Source: a bacterium (GTDB taxonomy: Bacteria; Myxococcota_A; Bradymonadia; UBA7976; UBA1532). From it: a DNA stretch of 58,173 bases. Shown piece by piece: positions 21,332 through 32,400 of the stretch. Position 1 is the first letter of the stretch, and each line of letters starts with the position of its first letter. The translations under genes were made by a program, and so were the position numbers. The stretch spans positions 1-58,173 of the forward strand of contig JAUHXC010000055.1 in NCBI GenBank assembly GCA_030427205.1. Direction: 5' to 3'. The notes under the pieces are model-generated. The model did no database searches, was not told the DNA's origin, and worked only from the letters and a program-made list of their open reading frames with translations.

Positions 21332-23761
21332 TCAGCCGTCGAGACGGGCCGAGACGGTCGCGCGCAGTCGGATGTACTGCGGGTCGGCGGCGAGCCAGGT
21401 CAACCGCGGGCAGCGGGTGAGCCACAGGCGATCGGTCAGGCCGGCCTGCACCGCGTCGTCAAGCCGGGCGATGGCCCGCTTGCGATCGTGGGCATAGCCC
21501 GCCAGCTCGGCGGCGAACTGGTACATCAGCAGCGCGCGCCTCGGCGCGGCGGCCGCAGCCACGGCGTACTCTTCGACCTGATCGTGTTGCGCGGGGCTCA
21601 CCTCGCCCCGGGTCACCACCGCCTGAAAGAGCCGGATGAGCGGATCCATGAGGCCGCCGCCCGTCGCGGGCAGCTCGCCGTCGAGCCAGCGCGGGCTGGG
21701 CCGCCAGAGATCGGTCCGGGCGCGGGTGATGCCGCGCACCCAGGCCCGCTGATCGTCGCTGACCGGCAGGGCGAGCAGGGCGTCGGCGTTCTCCCAGTCG
21801 CCGGCGAGCGCGTGGATGCGCGCCAGATCCCAGCGGGTATTGTACGAGGCGGGGTCGAGCAACAGCGCCGACTTGAGGTGCCGGATGGCCCGATCGGCGG
21901 GGCCGGTCTCGGCCAGGATGCGCCCCAGCAGGTCGTGGGCGTCGGCGTCGCCCGGCGCGCGGCTGATCGCGCCTTCGAGCATCGGCACCGCCGCCTGCGG
22001 TTCGCCGCGGTTGAAGCGGACCATGGCCATCGCGAAGTACGGCTCACTGCGGGCCGGCGCGGCGGCGATGGCCCGGGCGGCGAGGTCGACGGCCTGATCG
22101 AGCACCGCCGCGTCGGCGTCCCCGGTGCCCAGAAAGCCCATCCGGGCGCGGGCGACGGCGGCGCCGGCCAGGATGCGCGGGTCGTCGGGGGCCCGGCGCA
22201 GCGCCTCGTCGAACAGGGTGATCGCGCCGCGGACATCTTCGTGCCAGTGGCGGCGCATGGCGTAGCGCGCCTGCAGGAAGAGGTCGATGGCCTCCTTGTC
22301 GCGCGGGCCGTGGGCGGCGGTGGCTTCGGGGCGGGCCTCGACGGTGACCGCGGCGGCGACGGCGACGGCCACCTCGTCGCTGACCTCGAAGACCTCGCCC
22401 ACATCGCAGCGAAAGCGACCGGCCCAGAGCTGGAAGCCGTCCTCGACCGACATGACCCGGGTGCGGATGCGCAGCTGGTCGCCGAGCCGGCGCAGCTTGC
22501 CGGTCACCACGACCTCGACGTCCAGCAGGCGGCCCACCGCCCGCGGGTCTTCGCCGGCGTGGGGCTGCACCGCGCTCAAGGGGCGTACCCGCAGGCCGGG
22601 GGTCATCGACAGGGTGTCGATGATGTCTTCGGTGATGCCGTCGGCGATGTAGTCGATCTCGGGGTCCGACCCCGGGTCGATCGGCAGCACCGCCACCGTC
22701 TGCAGGTTGTCGGTCGTGGCTGTGCCGATCGGGGTCAGCTCGACCGAGGCGCCGGGATCGGGCAGCGTCGCCTCGGCCTGATCCCGCTCGGCGATGGCGG
22801 CCAGCTCGGCGGCGACGCGGGCGGCGCTCTGCGGGCGGCCCGCGGGTCGGCGGCTCAGGCAGCGCAAGACGAGGCCGGTGATGTCTTCGGGCAGGTCGCG
22901 GCGGTGGACTCGAGGGTCGGTCGGCGGCCGGGTGAGCCGGGCGGTGGCGACCTCGATGGCCGACTTGCCGGGCCATGTGCGCGCGCCGGTGAGCAGCTCG
23001 TAGAGGATGGCGCCGAGGGCGTAGAGGTCGGCCCGGCCGTCGGGCTCGACGAGGCCCTCGACCTGCTCGGGCGACATGTAGGCCGGCGTGCCCACCAGCA
23101 GCTTGCCGGCGTCGGCGTCGTCGTCGTCGGCGAACGCGTGGGCGATGCCGAAGTCGGTGATCAGCGCCTGCCCGTTGTGGTCGACGAGCACGTTGTCCGG
23201 CTTGAGGTCGCGGTGCACGACGCCGGCGGCGTGGGCCGCGGCGAGCCCGTGGCACAGCATGCGGCCGAAGCGCACCGCCTCGCCGACGGACATCGGCGCC
23301 CGCTGGCGGATGATGGCGCGCAGCGATTCGCCGTCGACGTATTGCATCGTCATGAAGCGCTGGCCGACGTGCTCGCCGATGTCGAAGGTGCGGGCGACGT
23401 TGGGGTGGGTCACCCGCCGGGCCAGCTTGACCTCGCGGCGGAAGCGCTCGACGACCTCGGGCGCGTCGAGCAGCTCCCGGCGCAGGACCTTGAGGGCGAC
23501 GATCTCGTCGAGCTCGGTGTCGTGGACCCGATAGACCCGGCCGGTGGCGCCGGTGCCGAGCAGCCCCAGCGTCTGATAGCGCCCGGCGACGAGCGGGATG
23601 GCCGGCATGCTGCCCGTCGCGGTGATGTCGAGATCGACCGATCCCGTCTCGGGCCGCAGCGCGACCGATCCGTCCACGGTGTCGTCGACGCCCAGATCGG
23701 CGCTGCCGAAGCTGCCGCTCGGTGGGGCGTCGTCGTCACCGGGAGGATCAAGAGGGCTCAT
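21332..23761 (-). CDS. Ser/Thr protein kinase with TolB-like and TPR domains
   Basis: 809 residues from ATG 23761 after GGAG; no membrane segment. An acidic N-terminus precedes the kinase domain (about 61-330) with GTGATGRVY, VALKVL, HRDLKPDN, DFG and SPEQ, all intact. Residues about 355-480 resemble the TolB/FlgO-type domain found in cyclases and CadC-like proteins (VAVLPID, then DGITEDIIDTLS, VTGKLRRLGDQLRI). The rest is TPR repeats. This domain order is typical of myxobacterial and acidobacterial signalling kinases. The target is unknown. Ends 90 bp from the convergent HTTM gene. Confidence 0.93.
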   Translation of the reverse strand: MSPLDPPGDDDAPPSGSFGSADLGVDDTVDGSVALRPETGSVDLDITATGSMPAIPLVAGRYQTLGLLGTGATGRVYRVHDTELDEIVALKVLRRELLDAPEVVERFRREVKLARRVTHPNVARTFDIGEHVGQRFMTMQYVDGESLRAIIRQRAPMSVGEAVRFGRMLCHGLAAAHAAGVVHRDLKPDNVLVDHNGQALITDFGIAHAFADDDDADAGKLLVGTPAYMSPEQVEGLVEPDGRADLYALGAILYELLTGARTWPGKSAIEVATARLTRPPTDPRVHRRDLPEDITGLVLRCLSRRPAGRPQSAARVAAELAAIAERDQAEATLPDPGASVELTPIGTATTDNLQTVAVLPIDPGSDPEIDYIADGITEDIIDTLSMTPGLRVRPLSAVQPHAGEDPRAVGRLLDVEVVVTGKLRRLGDQLRIRTRVMSVEDGFQLWAGRFRCDVGEVFEVSDEVAVAVAAAVTVEARPEATAAHGPRDKEAIDLFLQARYAMRRHWHEDVRGAITLFDEALRRAPDDPRILAGAAVARARMGFLGTGDADAAVLDQAVDLAARAIAAAPARSEPYFAMAMVRFNRGEPQAAVPMLEGAISRAPGDADAHDLLGRILAETGPADRAIRHLKSALLLDPASYNTRWDLARIHALAGDWENADALLALPVSDDQRAWVRGITRARTDLWRPSPRWLDGELPATGGGLMDPLIRLFQAVVTRGEVSPAQHDQVEEYAVAAAAAPRRALLMYQFAAELAGYAHDRKRAIARLDDAVQAGLTDRLWLTRCPRLTWLAADPQYIRLRATVSARLDG

Positions 23762-23843
23762 CGAGGCTCCGTGCTGGCCTCATATCGTGCCCCAGGGCCC
23801 CGACGGGCACAAGGTGTGGCGGACGCCCAATGGCAGCAGGGCG

Positions 23844-25082
23844 TCAGGCGGTCGCGGCCGGGTCGGCGGTGATGCAGCGGTCCCAATGGGCCTCGACGCG
23901 GGCGAGGGCGGCGTCCACCGTCGCCCGGTCGGTGGCGAAGGCCAGGCGGATGTGTCCCTCGGCGCCGGGGCCGAACCAGCGCGCGGCGCCGGGCACGACG
24001 GCGACCCGGGCGTGGCGCAGCAGGCGCTCGGTGAGCTGCTCGGCGCTCAGCCCGGGGATCTCGATGCGGGGGAAGGCGAGGTAGGTCGCCTGCGGCCGCG
24101 GACAGCGCAGGCCGGGCAGGGCGTCGAGCCGGTCGCACAGGTGATCGCGCACGCCGCGCAGGTGGGCGATGAAGGCCCGGTACCACGGCTGACCGTGCCG
24201 CAGGGCGGCGGCGGCGGCGATCTGGCTGAGCGTGGCCGCGCCGAACGCCGTCTTCTCGGCGTGGGAGCAGGCGAAAATCCGCTCGCCCAGCGCGGGATCG
24301 TCGGTGCGGATGTAGCCGATGCGCAGCCCGGCGAGGCCGTAGGTCTTCGAGAAGCCGCCGACGATGATGGTCCGCCGGCTGATGGCGCGCTGCAGCGCGG
24401 CGACGCTCGGGCAGGGGTCTTCGTAGACGATGTCGGCCCAGATCTCGTCGCTGAGCACCCACAGGTCGTGCCGCTCGGCGAGCTCGGCGACCGCGGCGAG
24501 GGCGGCGGGGCTCATGATCCGGCCGAACGGGTTGTGCGGGTTGCACAGCGCGATGATGCGGGTGCGGGGGTTGATGGCCGCGCGCAGGCGATCGAGGTCG
24601 AGGCCGCCGGCGCGGGTGAACGGGACCCGCCGCACGACGCCGCCGGCGGCTTCGGTCGACGCGGCGAAGAGGAAGTCGACCGGGTCGAAGATCACGACCT
24701 CGTCGCCCGGCTCGAGCAGCGCCCGGGCGACGAGGAAGAGCGCCGACGCGGCGCTGTCGGTGGCCTGGATGCCCGCCGGGCTGGCCGGGGTCTGCCGTCG
24801 GCTCTGCAGGTGGTCGGCGACGGCCTCGCGAAACGCGGGCAGCCCGGCGGCCGGCCCGTAGGCGAAGTTGCCGGCGGCGGTGTACTCGACGATCGCCTGT
24901 CGCACCGCGGGCGGGCAGGGCAGGTCGGGATCGGCGGCGGTCAGGGGGATGACGTCGTCGGGCTGCTCGGCCCAGCGCAGGTTGAAGGCGCGTCGACGCA
25001 GGATGCCACGGTCGACGGCCCGGCTTTCGAAGCCGCCGTCGCCGGCCGCGTCATGTGGAGAACGGGGTGTCGATCGACTCAT
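23844..25082 (-). CDS. PLP-dependent class I/II aminotransferase or C-S lyase (MalY/PatB-like)
   Basis: 412 residues from ATG 25082 after GGAG; the first 31 bp overlap the monooxygenase 3' end. Motifs are those of fold-type I enzymes: GPAAGLPAFREAVA, NPHNPFGR, SDEIWADIVY and the PLP lysine in GFSKTYGLAGLRIGY (Lys246). The N-terminal LRWAEQPDDVIPLTAADPD resembles the start of MalY/PatB cystathionine lyases, but an aminotransferase is equally possible. Translationally coupled to the FAD monooxygenase, so both probably act on the same amine or amino-acid-derived metabolite. Confidence 0.88.
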   Translation of the reverse strand: MSRSTPRSPHDAAGDGGFESRAVDRGILRRRAFNLRWAEQPDDVIPLTAADPDLPCPPAVRQAIVEYTAAGNFAYGPAAGLPAFREAVADHLQSRRQTPASPAGIQATDSAASALFLVARALLEPGDEVVIFDPVDFLFAASTEAAGGVVRRVPFTRAGGLDLDRLRAAINPRTRIIALCNPHNPFGRIMSPAALAAVAELAERHDLWVLSDEIWADIVYEDPCPSVAALQRAISRRTIIVGGFSKTYGLAGLRIGYIRTDDPALGERIFACSHAEKTAFGAATLSQIAAAAALRHGQPWYRAFIAHLRGVRDHLCDRLDALPGLRCPRPQATYLAFPRIEIPGLSAEQLTERLLRHARVAVVPGAARWFGPGAEGHIRLAFATDRATVDAALARVEAHWDRCITADPAATA

Positions 25083-26184
25083 GGTGCTCCGGGCTGACGA
25101 ATTGCCGGGCGAGCGCCCGGCCGTGAAGCAGGCGGCGGCGCCAGGCGGGCGCCTGCTGCCGATGGTAGTGGGCGAAGCGGTCGGCGAGTACGGCGCGGGT
25201 CGGCGCGTCGCGCAGCGCGGGCGCGAGCACGTCGGCGAGGGTGACGGCGTCTTCGAGCGCCGTCGCCACGCCCTGGCTGGTGAAAGGCGACATCGGATGG
25301 GCCGCGTCACCGATGAGCACGGCCTCGCCGACGTGGGTGGCGGGCAGCGGATCGAGGTCGCCGGTGGCGTAGAAGAAGCTCTCGGCGAAGTCGCAGCTGG
25401 CGATGACCCGCCGGGCCCGCTCGGGGAAGGTGCGCACGACTGCCAAGGCCAGCCGGCGGCGACCGTCGGCGTCGGGCGGGGGCAGGGGCCAGCGGCTGTG
25501 GTCGACCTGCAGGTAGACGATGATGCGTTGGCGATCGAGGGGCAGCATGCCCACCGCCCGCCCGGTCCGGCGGTCGAGGTACTTGATCAGGCGTCCGTGC
25601 AGCGCGGCGGCCAGATCGGGGGCTTCGGCGACGGTCACCAGCTCCCAGATGCCGAGCGGGGTGCGCCGGGCCGCGGGGAAGAGGGCCTGGCGCACCCGGG
25701 ACGAGACGCCGTCGGCGCCGATGAGCAGGTCGGCTTCGACCCGGCCACCGTCGGCGAGCAGGCACGCGGTGCCCGTCGCCGAGACCGCCGCGCCGGCCAC
25801 CGGCATGCGCCACCGCACGTCGACCCCCACCGTGCGCGCCGCGTTGCGCAACAGCCCGAGCAGGAAAGGCCGATCGACGCCGAGGTGGTCGGCGCCGAGG
25901 GCGTCGTCGAGCAGCGGCGCGGCCCGGGCGTCGGCCGGATAGACCGTGAGGCGGCGCATGCGCTGGGCGTGGTCGCGGATGGCCTCGCCCAACCCGAGCC
26001 GATCGAGGGCGGCGACGCCGTTGGGCATGAGCAGAAAGCCGAAGCCCACCGGGCCGTCGGCCGCGCGCCGTTCGAGGATCGTCGACGCCACGCCGCGGTG
26101 ACCGAGCGCGACCGCGCAGGCGAGGCCGGCGATGCCGGCGCCGATGATCAGCGGTCGGCCGGGGCGGCTCGGGGCGGGCGGCAT
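25051..26184 (-). CDS. FAD-dependent monooxygenase (aromatic hydroxylase family)
   Basis: 377 residues from ATG 26184, seven bases after GGAG. GAGIAGLACA is the dinucleotide-binding motif, GADGVSSRVR is the DG motif, and LIGDAAHPMSPFTSQG is the GD motif that binds the FAD ribityl chain. These define class A flavoprotein hydroxylases, which use NAD(P)H and O2. The substrate cannot be read from the sequence. Overlaps the aminotransferase gene. Confidence 0.9.
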   Translation of the reverse strand: MPPAPSRPGRPLIIGAGIAGLACAVALGHRGVASTILERRAADGPVGFGFLLMPNGVAALDRLGLGEAIRDHAQRMRRLTVYPADARAAPLLDDALGADHLGVDRPFLLGLLRNAARTVGVDVRWRMPVAGAAVSATGTACLLADGGRVEADLLIGADGVSSRVRQALFPAARRTPLGIWELVTVAEAPDLAAALHGRLIKYLDRRTGRAVGMLPLDRQRIIVYLQVDHSRWPLPPPDADGRRRLALAVVRTFPERARRVIASCDFAESFFYATGDLDPLPATHVGEAVLIGDAAHPMSPFTSQGVATALEDAVTLADVLAPALRDAPTRAVLADRFAHYHRQQAPAWRRRLLHGRALARQFVSPEHHESIDTPFST

Positions 26185-26276
26185 CGGGTGGTCTCCGGGG
26201 CGTGCGAGCGGGCGCGGTCTACGTCGCGCCCGGTGGTTGCGTCACGAGAGATGAGCGAGAGCCGCCGCGGGCCGCG

Positions 26277-28757
26277 TCATGGCGTGCTCGCCGCCGGCAG
26301 ACGGCAGCCGGGCGCCACCCGCGTGATGCGCACGTCGACGCCGGCTCTCCACAAGACGACCGGATCGCCGTCGACGACGTTGAGATACAGCCGGGTCCGC
26401 GGCCCGGCCGGCACCGGCAGCCGGACGACCGGCCCGCCGTCGGCCGCCGCGAAGTGCACCGCGTAGCGCTCGATGGGGCGCTGTTCGATCCAGACCGCGC
26501 CGTCGGCGTGCAGCGCCGCGCGATCGCTCGACGCGGGATCGATGTCGAGCCGACGCAGGTCCGGGGTGGCCCCGGGATCGAAGCGCAGGACCACCCGGGC
26601 GAAGAAGCGGCCGTAGTCGCCGCCGAGCAGCGCGCGCCAGCCGGACGGGTCGGGGGAGAGCCGGACCGCGCCGCCCAGCCCGGGCACGTCGATACGCTGC
26701 CAGCGGGCAGCGGGCCAGCCCGCCGGATCGGCCGGCAGCGGCAGCCACTCGATCGCGGTCGCATCGCCCGGCTCGTGGTGGGTATGGCGCGCGACGACGA
26801 AGCCGTCGGCAGTGGCCGACGCCCCGTAGTCGATGTTGCTGGGCGGCAGCCGGAACGGCGCGGCGGGCACATCGACCCGGCTCACCGCCGCCTCGAACTC
26901 GTCGTCAACGCCGACCGCGATCACGCCGGCCGGGCCGCCGACGAAGGCGAACATCGGCGGGCGCAGGGCGAAGTCGATCGGTTCGGGCACGCCCGGCTCC
27001 GCCGGATCGGGGCCGCCACGCCAGACGCGGGCCGACGCGTCGCCGCCGAGCAGCATCAGGTAGTCGGTCTCGCCGGACCGCGCGATGCGCACGCCCCCGC
27101 CGGGCGCGGCATCGTCCACCCGCCAGCGCACCGTCGCCCCGTCGACGGGGTCGATGAAGCCCGCGGCGAGCCGGCCCTCCTGGTCGGTCCACACCGCGCG
27201 GAAGCCGTCGCCCGATGCCACCGCGTCGAAGGTGGCCACCGGGCCGTCGATCGCGGTGGTCCACGCCTCGCAGCCATCGGGGAACGGCGCCGGCGGCGGG
27301 GTGGGCTCGGGCACGTCGCGGTCGGGCCAGTCGGCGAAGTCGCCGTGCGCGGTGAGGATCTCCTCCGCGCCGCTGCGGGTATCGAGCCAGGCGACCACCG
27401 AGACACCGTCGACGGCGTCGCCGACGTCGGGGCAGAACGAGAAGCCGTGGGCCCGGGTGATGCGCAGCGGGCGCTCGGGGCCGTCGGGGCCGACGCGGCT
27501 GCCTTCGATCTCGGTGCGATTGCGATCGCCGTCGACCCGCAACCGGACCCAGGCGGTCATCCAGCCGTCGTCCCGGGCGCCGATGGCCGGATCCTCGGCG
27601 CGCACGACCCCCGGATGCAGCGGCGCGGTCTGCAGGATGGCCCCGGTGACCCGATCGACGGCGGAGAAGAGCGGCTGGCCGTAGCCCTGGCCATAGGGCA
27701 CATCGGCGAGCCGCGGGTCGGCGCCGATGTGCACCAGCCCGAGGTGCAGCGCGCCCCCGCCGTCGACGCGCACGGCCAGGTCGAAGCCGTCGTCGGCGAC
27801 GGGCAACTCGGCGCGCCACCGCTCGCCGCCGTCGAAGTCCAGGGCGTACAGGGTGAGCGTGCCGGCGTGGGTCCAGCCGAGCAGAACGCCCTGCGTATCG
27901 ACGACCAGCCGACTCGTGGCGCCGTACGGCAGGTCGGGCACGGGCCAGCGCCGGATCTGCGGCTCGGCGTCGGTGCCCCGGTCGATGTAGAGGACGAGCG
28001 CGTCTTCGGTGGGGAAGACGATCGCCGTCTCGCCCCCGGGGCCCGCGGCGGCGTCGAACGCGGCGCCCGGGGCGATGTCGCCCAGGCCGTACGCCTCCAG
28101 GCCGATGTCGGTCCACTCACCGTGCATCACCGGGCCGACGTGGCTCTGGCGGACGGAGGTCCACCAGCCGAAGAGCGCGTGGCCCACCCAGCGCAGGGCG
28201 CGGGCGGTGCCGCCGCGGGCCGACTCGTATTCGGGGATGCCGGGGCCGTCCACGAGCCGGATCGGGGTGCGGACGAAGTGCCCCGAGGCCTCCGAGCCGG
28301 GCCGGGTGGAGACCAGCGCCGCCATCGACCATGGGCGGCCGTCGAGCGGCGGCGAGAGCTGCGGGCAGCTGCTCCCGCCGGCGTGTTGGGTCGCGCGGCG
28401 GATCAGGTCGGGCTCAGCGGGCGGCGCGGCGTCGGGCTGCGAGGTATCAGGCAGCACGGCGTCGGGCAGCGCAGCGTCAGGCACGGCGTCGCGGGCTGCG
28501 GCGTCCGGCGGCTCGCGCGGGTCGGCGTCTTCTACCGGCAGGCCGCGGTCGCCGCCTCGGGTCGCGTCGGCGACCGCGCCGTCCAGCCGGCCGGCGTCGA
28601 GCGGCGTATCGGTGCCGTCCGCCCGCGCGCGGCTGCGCCCGTCGCAGCCGTGGATCATGCCCGCCAGCGCGGTCCACAGCCCGACCCACAGCGCCAGCCC
28701 GATCGCCGACCCGAAGCGCCACCCGGTGTCGGCTCGCCTGTGCCCGGCCTCGCTCAT
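26277..28757 (-). CDS. Large lipoprotein, likely beta-propeller
   Basis: 826 residues. The ATG at 28757 overlaps the preceding stop by four bases. An n-region with RR, an h-region and Cys38 in MIHGC suggest a lipoprotein, though Met at -3 is atypical for a lipobox. An Asp/Pro/Ala-rich linker (about 40-115) with repeated PDA motifs follows. The rest alternates short beta segments with Trp and DG turns, consistent with one or more beta-propellers, and no catalytic signature is seen. Similar propeller lipoproteins are numerous in Myxococcota. Confidence 0.75.
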   Translation of the reverse strand: MSEAGHRRADTGWRFGSAIGLALWVGLWTALAGMIHGCDGRSRARADGTDTPLDAGRLDGAVADATRGGDRGLPVEDADPREPPDAAARDAVPDAALPDAVLPDTSQPDAAPPAEPDLIRRATQHAGGSSCPQLSPPLDGRPWSMAALVSTRPGSEASGHFVRTPIRLVDGPGIPEYESARGGTARALRWVGHALFGWWTSVRQSHVGPVMHGEWTDIGLEAYGLGDIAPGAAFDAAAGPGGETAIVFPTEDALVLYIDRGTDAEPQIRRWPVPDLPYGATSRLVVDTQGVLLGWTHAGTLTLYALDFDGGERWRAELPVADDGFDLAVRVDGGGALHLGLVHIGADPRLADVPYGQGYGQPLFSAVDRVTGAILQTAPLHPGVVRAEDPAIGARDDGWMTAWVRLRVDGDRNRTEIEGSRVGPDGPERPLRITRAHGFSFCPDVGDAVDGVSVVAWLDTRSGAEEILTAHGDFADWPDRDVPEPTPPPAPFPDGCEAWTTAIDGPVATFDAVASGDGFRAVWTDQEGRLAAGFIDPVDGATVRWRVDDAAPGGGVRIARSGETDYLMLLGGDASARVWRGGPDPAEPGVPEPIDFALRPPMFAFVGGPAGVIAVGVDDEFEAAVSRVDVPAAPFRLPPSNIDYGASATADGFVVARHTHHEPGDATAIEWLPLPADPAGWPAARWQRIDVPGLGGAVRLSPDPSGWRALLGGDYGRFFARVVLRFDPGATPDLRRLDIDPASSDRAALHADGAVWIEQRPIERYAVHFAAADGGPVVRLPVPAGPRTRLYLNVVDGDPVVLWRAGVDVRITRVAPGCRLPAASTP

Positions 28758-29236
28758 GCCATGTAGCGGTAGTACAGCGAGATGCCCGCCGCGCCGAGGG
28801 CCAGCAGCACCGCCAGCACCAGCAGGGTCGACGCGAGGCTGAAGACGTTGCGCAGCGCGGTGAGGGCCTGCATCAGGTGGCTGATGTCATTGCCGGCGGT
28901 CTGCACGACCTTCTGGAAGTTCTTCGCCGAGCGCCGGGTGTACATCGCCGCCGCCAGCAGGATCATCGCCTGGATCAAGCCCGCCAGCGCGCCGTAGTAG
29001 ACCCGGGTCTGGTCCTGCGCCTTGACCTGATCGGCCCACTTGCTCATCGCCTCGCCCACCTCGGGCGGCACCTGCCCCGGCAGCTCGGGGATCGGCGCCA
29101 GGGTCGGCAGCAGGCCGGCGAGGCCGGCGAAGAGCACGGCCAGCCCGGCGAGGGAGAGGAAGAAGCCCACGGTGCCCATCTTCGACGCCAGGCCATCGAT
29201 GACCTTGTTCTGTGCGTCGTCGAACTCGTACGACAT
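28754..29236 (-). CDS. Small membrane protein with three predicted segments
   Basis: 160 residues after GGAGG. Membrane segments at about 21-45, 82-98 and 133-155; between the first two is an amphipathic loop with a Pro-rich stretch. No family recognised. The stop overlaps the start of the lipoprotein gene (ATGA), so the two are cotranslated and may form a complex. A 233-bp divergent promoter region separates it from the kinase gene at 29470. Confidence 0.8.
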   Translation of the reverse strand: MSYEFDDAQNKVIDGLASKMGTVGFFLSLAGLAVLFAGLAGLLPTLAPIPELPGQVPPEVGEAMSKWADQVKAQDQTRVYYGALAGLIQAMILLAAAMYTRRSAKNFQKVVQTAGNDISHLMQALTALRNVFSLASTLLVLAVLLALGAAGISLYYRYMA

Positions 29237-29469
29237 GTCGCCTCCGGCGGTGGTGGGGCGCGCGGTGCCGCGCCCGTCGTCGGGCCTCAGACTACTGCAT
29301 CTGCTTGCGCGGCGCAGCGTTCCCCCGACGGTGGCCCGGGGGGTTGCGTCCGAGGGGTCGAACAGTGTCTAAATAGGCAGCCGCCGCCCCGCGTGGGCGG
29401 CCGAACGCGCGCGGTGCGCCCGGCGGGTCGCGCGACTTCGAACCCCGAACTCCCGTCTGCAGGCCGCCC

Positions 29470-32400
29470 GTGACCCTCTCCGTCGGCGCTTTCGACCTCG
29501 AATCCCCCATCGCATCCGGGGGCATGGGCCAGGTGTGGAAGGGCATGCACCGCGCCTCGGGCACGCCGGTGGCGATCAAGGTGCTCACCGGTCAGGTCAC
29601 CCAGCAGCCGCGCTTTCGCGAGGCGTTTCGCAACGAGGCGCGCTCCATGTCGGGGCTCGACCACCCCGGCATCGTGCAGATCTTCGATTACGGCGAGATC
29701 CCCGCCGGCAGCCCCGCCGAGGGGCACTTCGGCAAGGGCAGTCCGTTTCTGGTGATGGAGTACGTCGACAGCGCGCTCAGCCAGGGGCTGCGCATCTCGG
29801 CGTGGCCGGTGCTCAAAGAGGTGCTGCTCGCGCTGCTCGACGCGCTGGCCCACGCCCACGCCCGGGGGGTCATCCACCGCGACCTCAAGCCGAGCAATAT
29901 TCTCGTCGACCGCCACTACATGCTGAAGATCAGCGACTTCGGCATCGCCTTCGCCCTCGAGGCCGACGGGGTCGACGTCGAGCAGATGCGGGCGGCGGGC
30001 ACCCCCGAGTTCATGGCGCCCGAGCAATGCCACGGCCTGTGGCGCGACTTCGGCCCGTGGACCGACCTCTACGCCCTCGGCTGCGTGGCCTTCACCCTGG
30101 TCACCGGCGCGCCGCCCTTCGACGGCGAGACGCCGATGGAGACCATGCTCGCCAAGCTCGAGCAGGAGCTGCCGCCGCTGCGGGCGCGTTTTTCGGTGCC
30201 CGTCGGCTTCGAGATGTGGATGCGGCGCATGCTGCAGCGGGCGCCGGGGCATCGTTTCCAGCGGGCGGCGGACGCCGCGTGGGCCCTGCGCGGGCTGTCG
30301 CTCGACGCCGAGACGATGCGCCGCATCAGCACCGGCCCCATCGAGATGCCGGCGGTCAAGGGCGGCGATACCCTCGCGTGGTTCACCGAAGACACCGCCG
30401 TGGGCGAGGGCTTGGACGAGATGGGCAGCGGCGCGCCGGCGACCTACTCGCTCGAGCCGAACTTCGAGGGCACCTCGACCGCCTCGATGCGGGCGACGCG
30501 CTCGCCGATACCGGTCGACTGGCGCTCGCCGCGGGCGTCGGTGGAGAGCCCGGCGCTGATGGACGTCGGCCTGGGGCTCTTCGGGCTGCGGCGCACGCCG
30601 ATGGTCGGGCGCGAAGAGATCTGCGACCGGCTCTGGCGCCATCTGCGCACGGTGCACACCACCTGCGAGCCGCGGGTGGTGCTGCTCAAGGGGCCCGCCG
30701 GCGCCGGCAAGAGCCGCATCGTCGAGTGGCTGTGCGAGCGGGCCCACGAGCTGGGCGCCGGCACCCACCTGCACGCGCGCCACGCCCCCGATCCCGGCCC
30801 GGCCCACGGGCTGGGCGCGATGCTCTTGCGCCACCTGCGCTGCACCGGCCTCAAGCGCAGCGAGCTGCGCGACCGCCTGCAGAGCCTCTTGCAGGCGCAG
30901 GGGGTCGAAGAGAGCGACGAGTGGGAGGCGCTGACCCAGCTCATCACCCCGGCGGCCCTCGAAGACCGCGGCACGGGCGAACGCCACATCCGCTTCTTCA
31001 GCCTCATCGAGCGCCACCTGGTCCTGCTGCGCCAGCTCGACCGCATGTCCCGCGACCGGGCGCTGGTGATGTGGCTCGACGACGTGCAGTTCGGCCACGA
31101 GTCGCTGGAGTTCGTCGCCCGGGTGCTCGAGCGGCGCGACGGCGCCTTCCTCATCGTGATGACCGCCCGCGAAGAAGATCTCTCCGAGCGCCCGATCGAA
31201 GAGCGCCTGCTGCAGGAGGTCATGGGTCAGGCGGACACCGAGCTGTTCGACATCGGCCCGCTGCCCGCCGAGGATCATCGGGTGCTGGTGCGGCGGCTGC
31301 TCGCGCTCGAGCCGGGGCTGGCCCATCAGGTCGAGGCGCGCACCGCGGGCAACCCGCACTTCGCCATCGAGCTGGTGCAGGACTGGGTGCAGCGCGGCTT
31401 GCTCGAGCCCGGCCCGCGCGGCTTCCGGCTCGCGCCCGGCGCCAGCGTCGATCTGCCCGCGAGCCTGCAGGAGGTCTGGTCCGACCGGGTGACCCAGTTC
31501 CTCGCCGGGTGGACCGAGCCCGACGCGGTCTGCATCGAGCTGGCGGCGGTGCTCGGCCAGGAGGTGGACGACGGCGAATGGCACGCCCTCTGCCGGCTGG
31601 CCCGGGTCGAGATGGATCCCGAGTTCCGCGAGGCGCTGCTGCGCGACCGCTGGATCCGCCCGCTCGACGACAACGACTTCGAAGAGGGCTGGACCTTCGC
31701 CCACGCGATGCTGCGCGAGGCGATGGAGCGCCACGCCATCGAGACCGGGCGTTTCCGGGCCCACCACCTGCTCTGCGCGGCGATGCTGCGGGCCCACGGT
31801 GACAGCGGCGCCCGGCTCGGTCGGCATCTGCGGGCCGGCGGGGCGTTCTACGCGGCGCTCGAGCCGCTGCGGCAGGCGGTGACCGCGCACCTGGAGGTCG
31901 GCGACTATCAGGCGGCGGAGGCGGCGCTCATCGAGTGGCTCGATACCCTCGACGAGCTGGACATCCCCGACGTCGATCGGCGCTGGGTCGAGGGGCACCT
32001 GCTGATCGCGCGCATCGCGGTCCTGCGCGGTGATCTGGACGAGGCCGACGAGCAGGCGGCGGCCGCCGAAGACGAGGCGGCCACCTATCGCTGGGACGAT
32101 CTGATGGTGCAGGCGCTCATCCTGCGCTCGGGCATCGCGCTCGATCAGGGGCGCTTCGCCGAGGGCAGCCGGCTGGCGGAGGACGCGGCGAAGATGCTCG
32201 ACGAGCACGCCGATCTGACGCTGCACGCCGAGTGCATGTGGAACCTGGGCCGGCTCAACGGCGCGATGGGCGAGTTCGACATCGCCCGCGAGGCGCTGGG
32301 GCACGCCGAGGCGGCCTATCGGGCGCTGGGCGAAGACATCAAGGCGGCTCACTGCCTGCTGTATCAGGCGCGCATCGCGTTGGGTCAGCTCGATCCCACC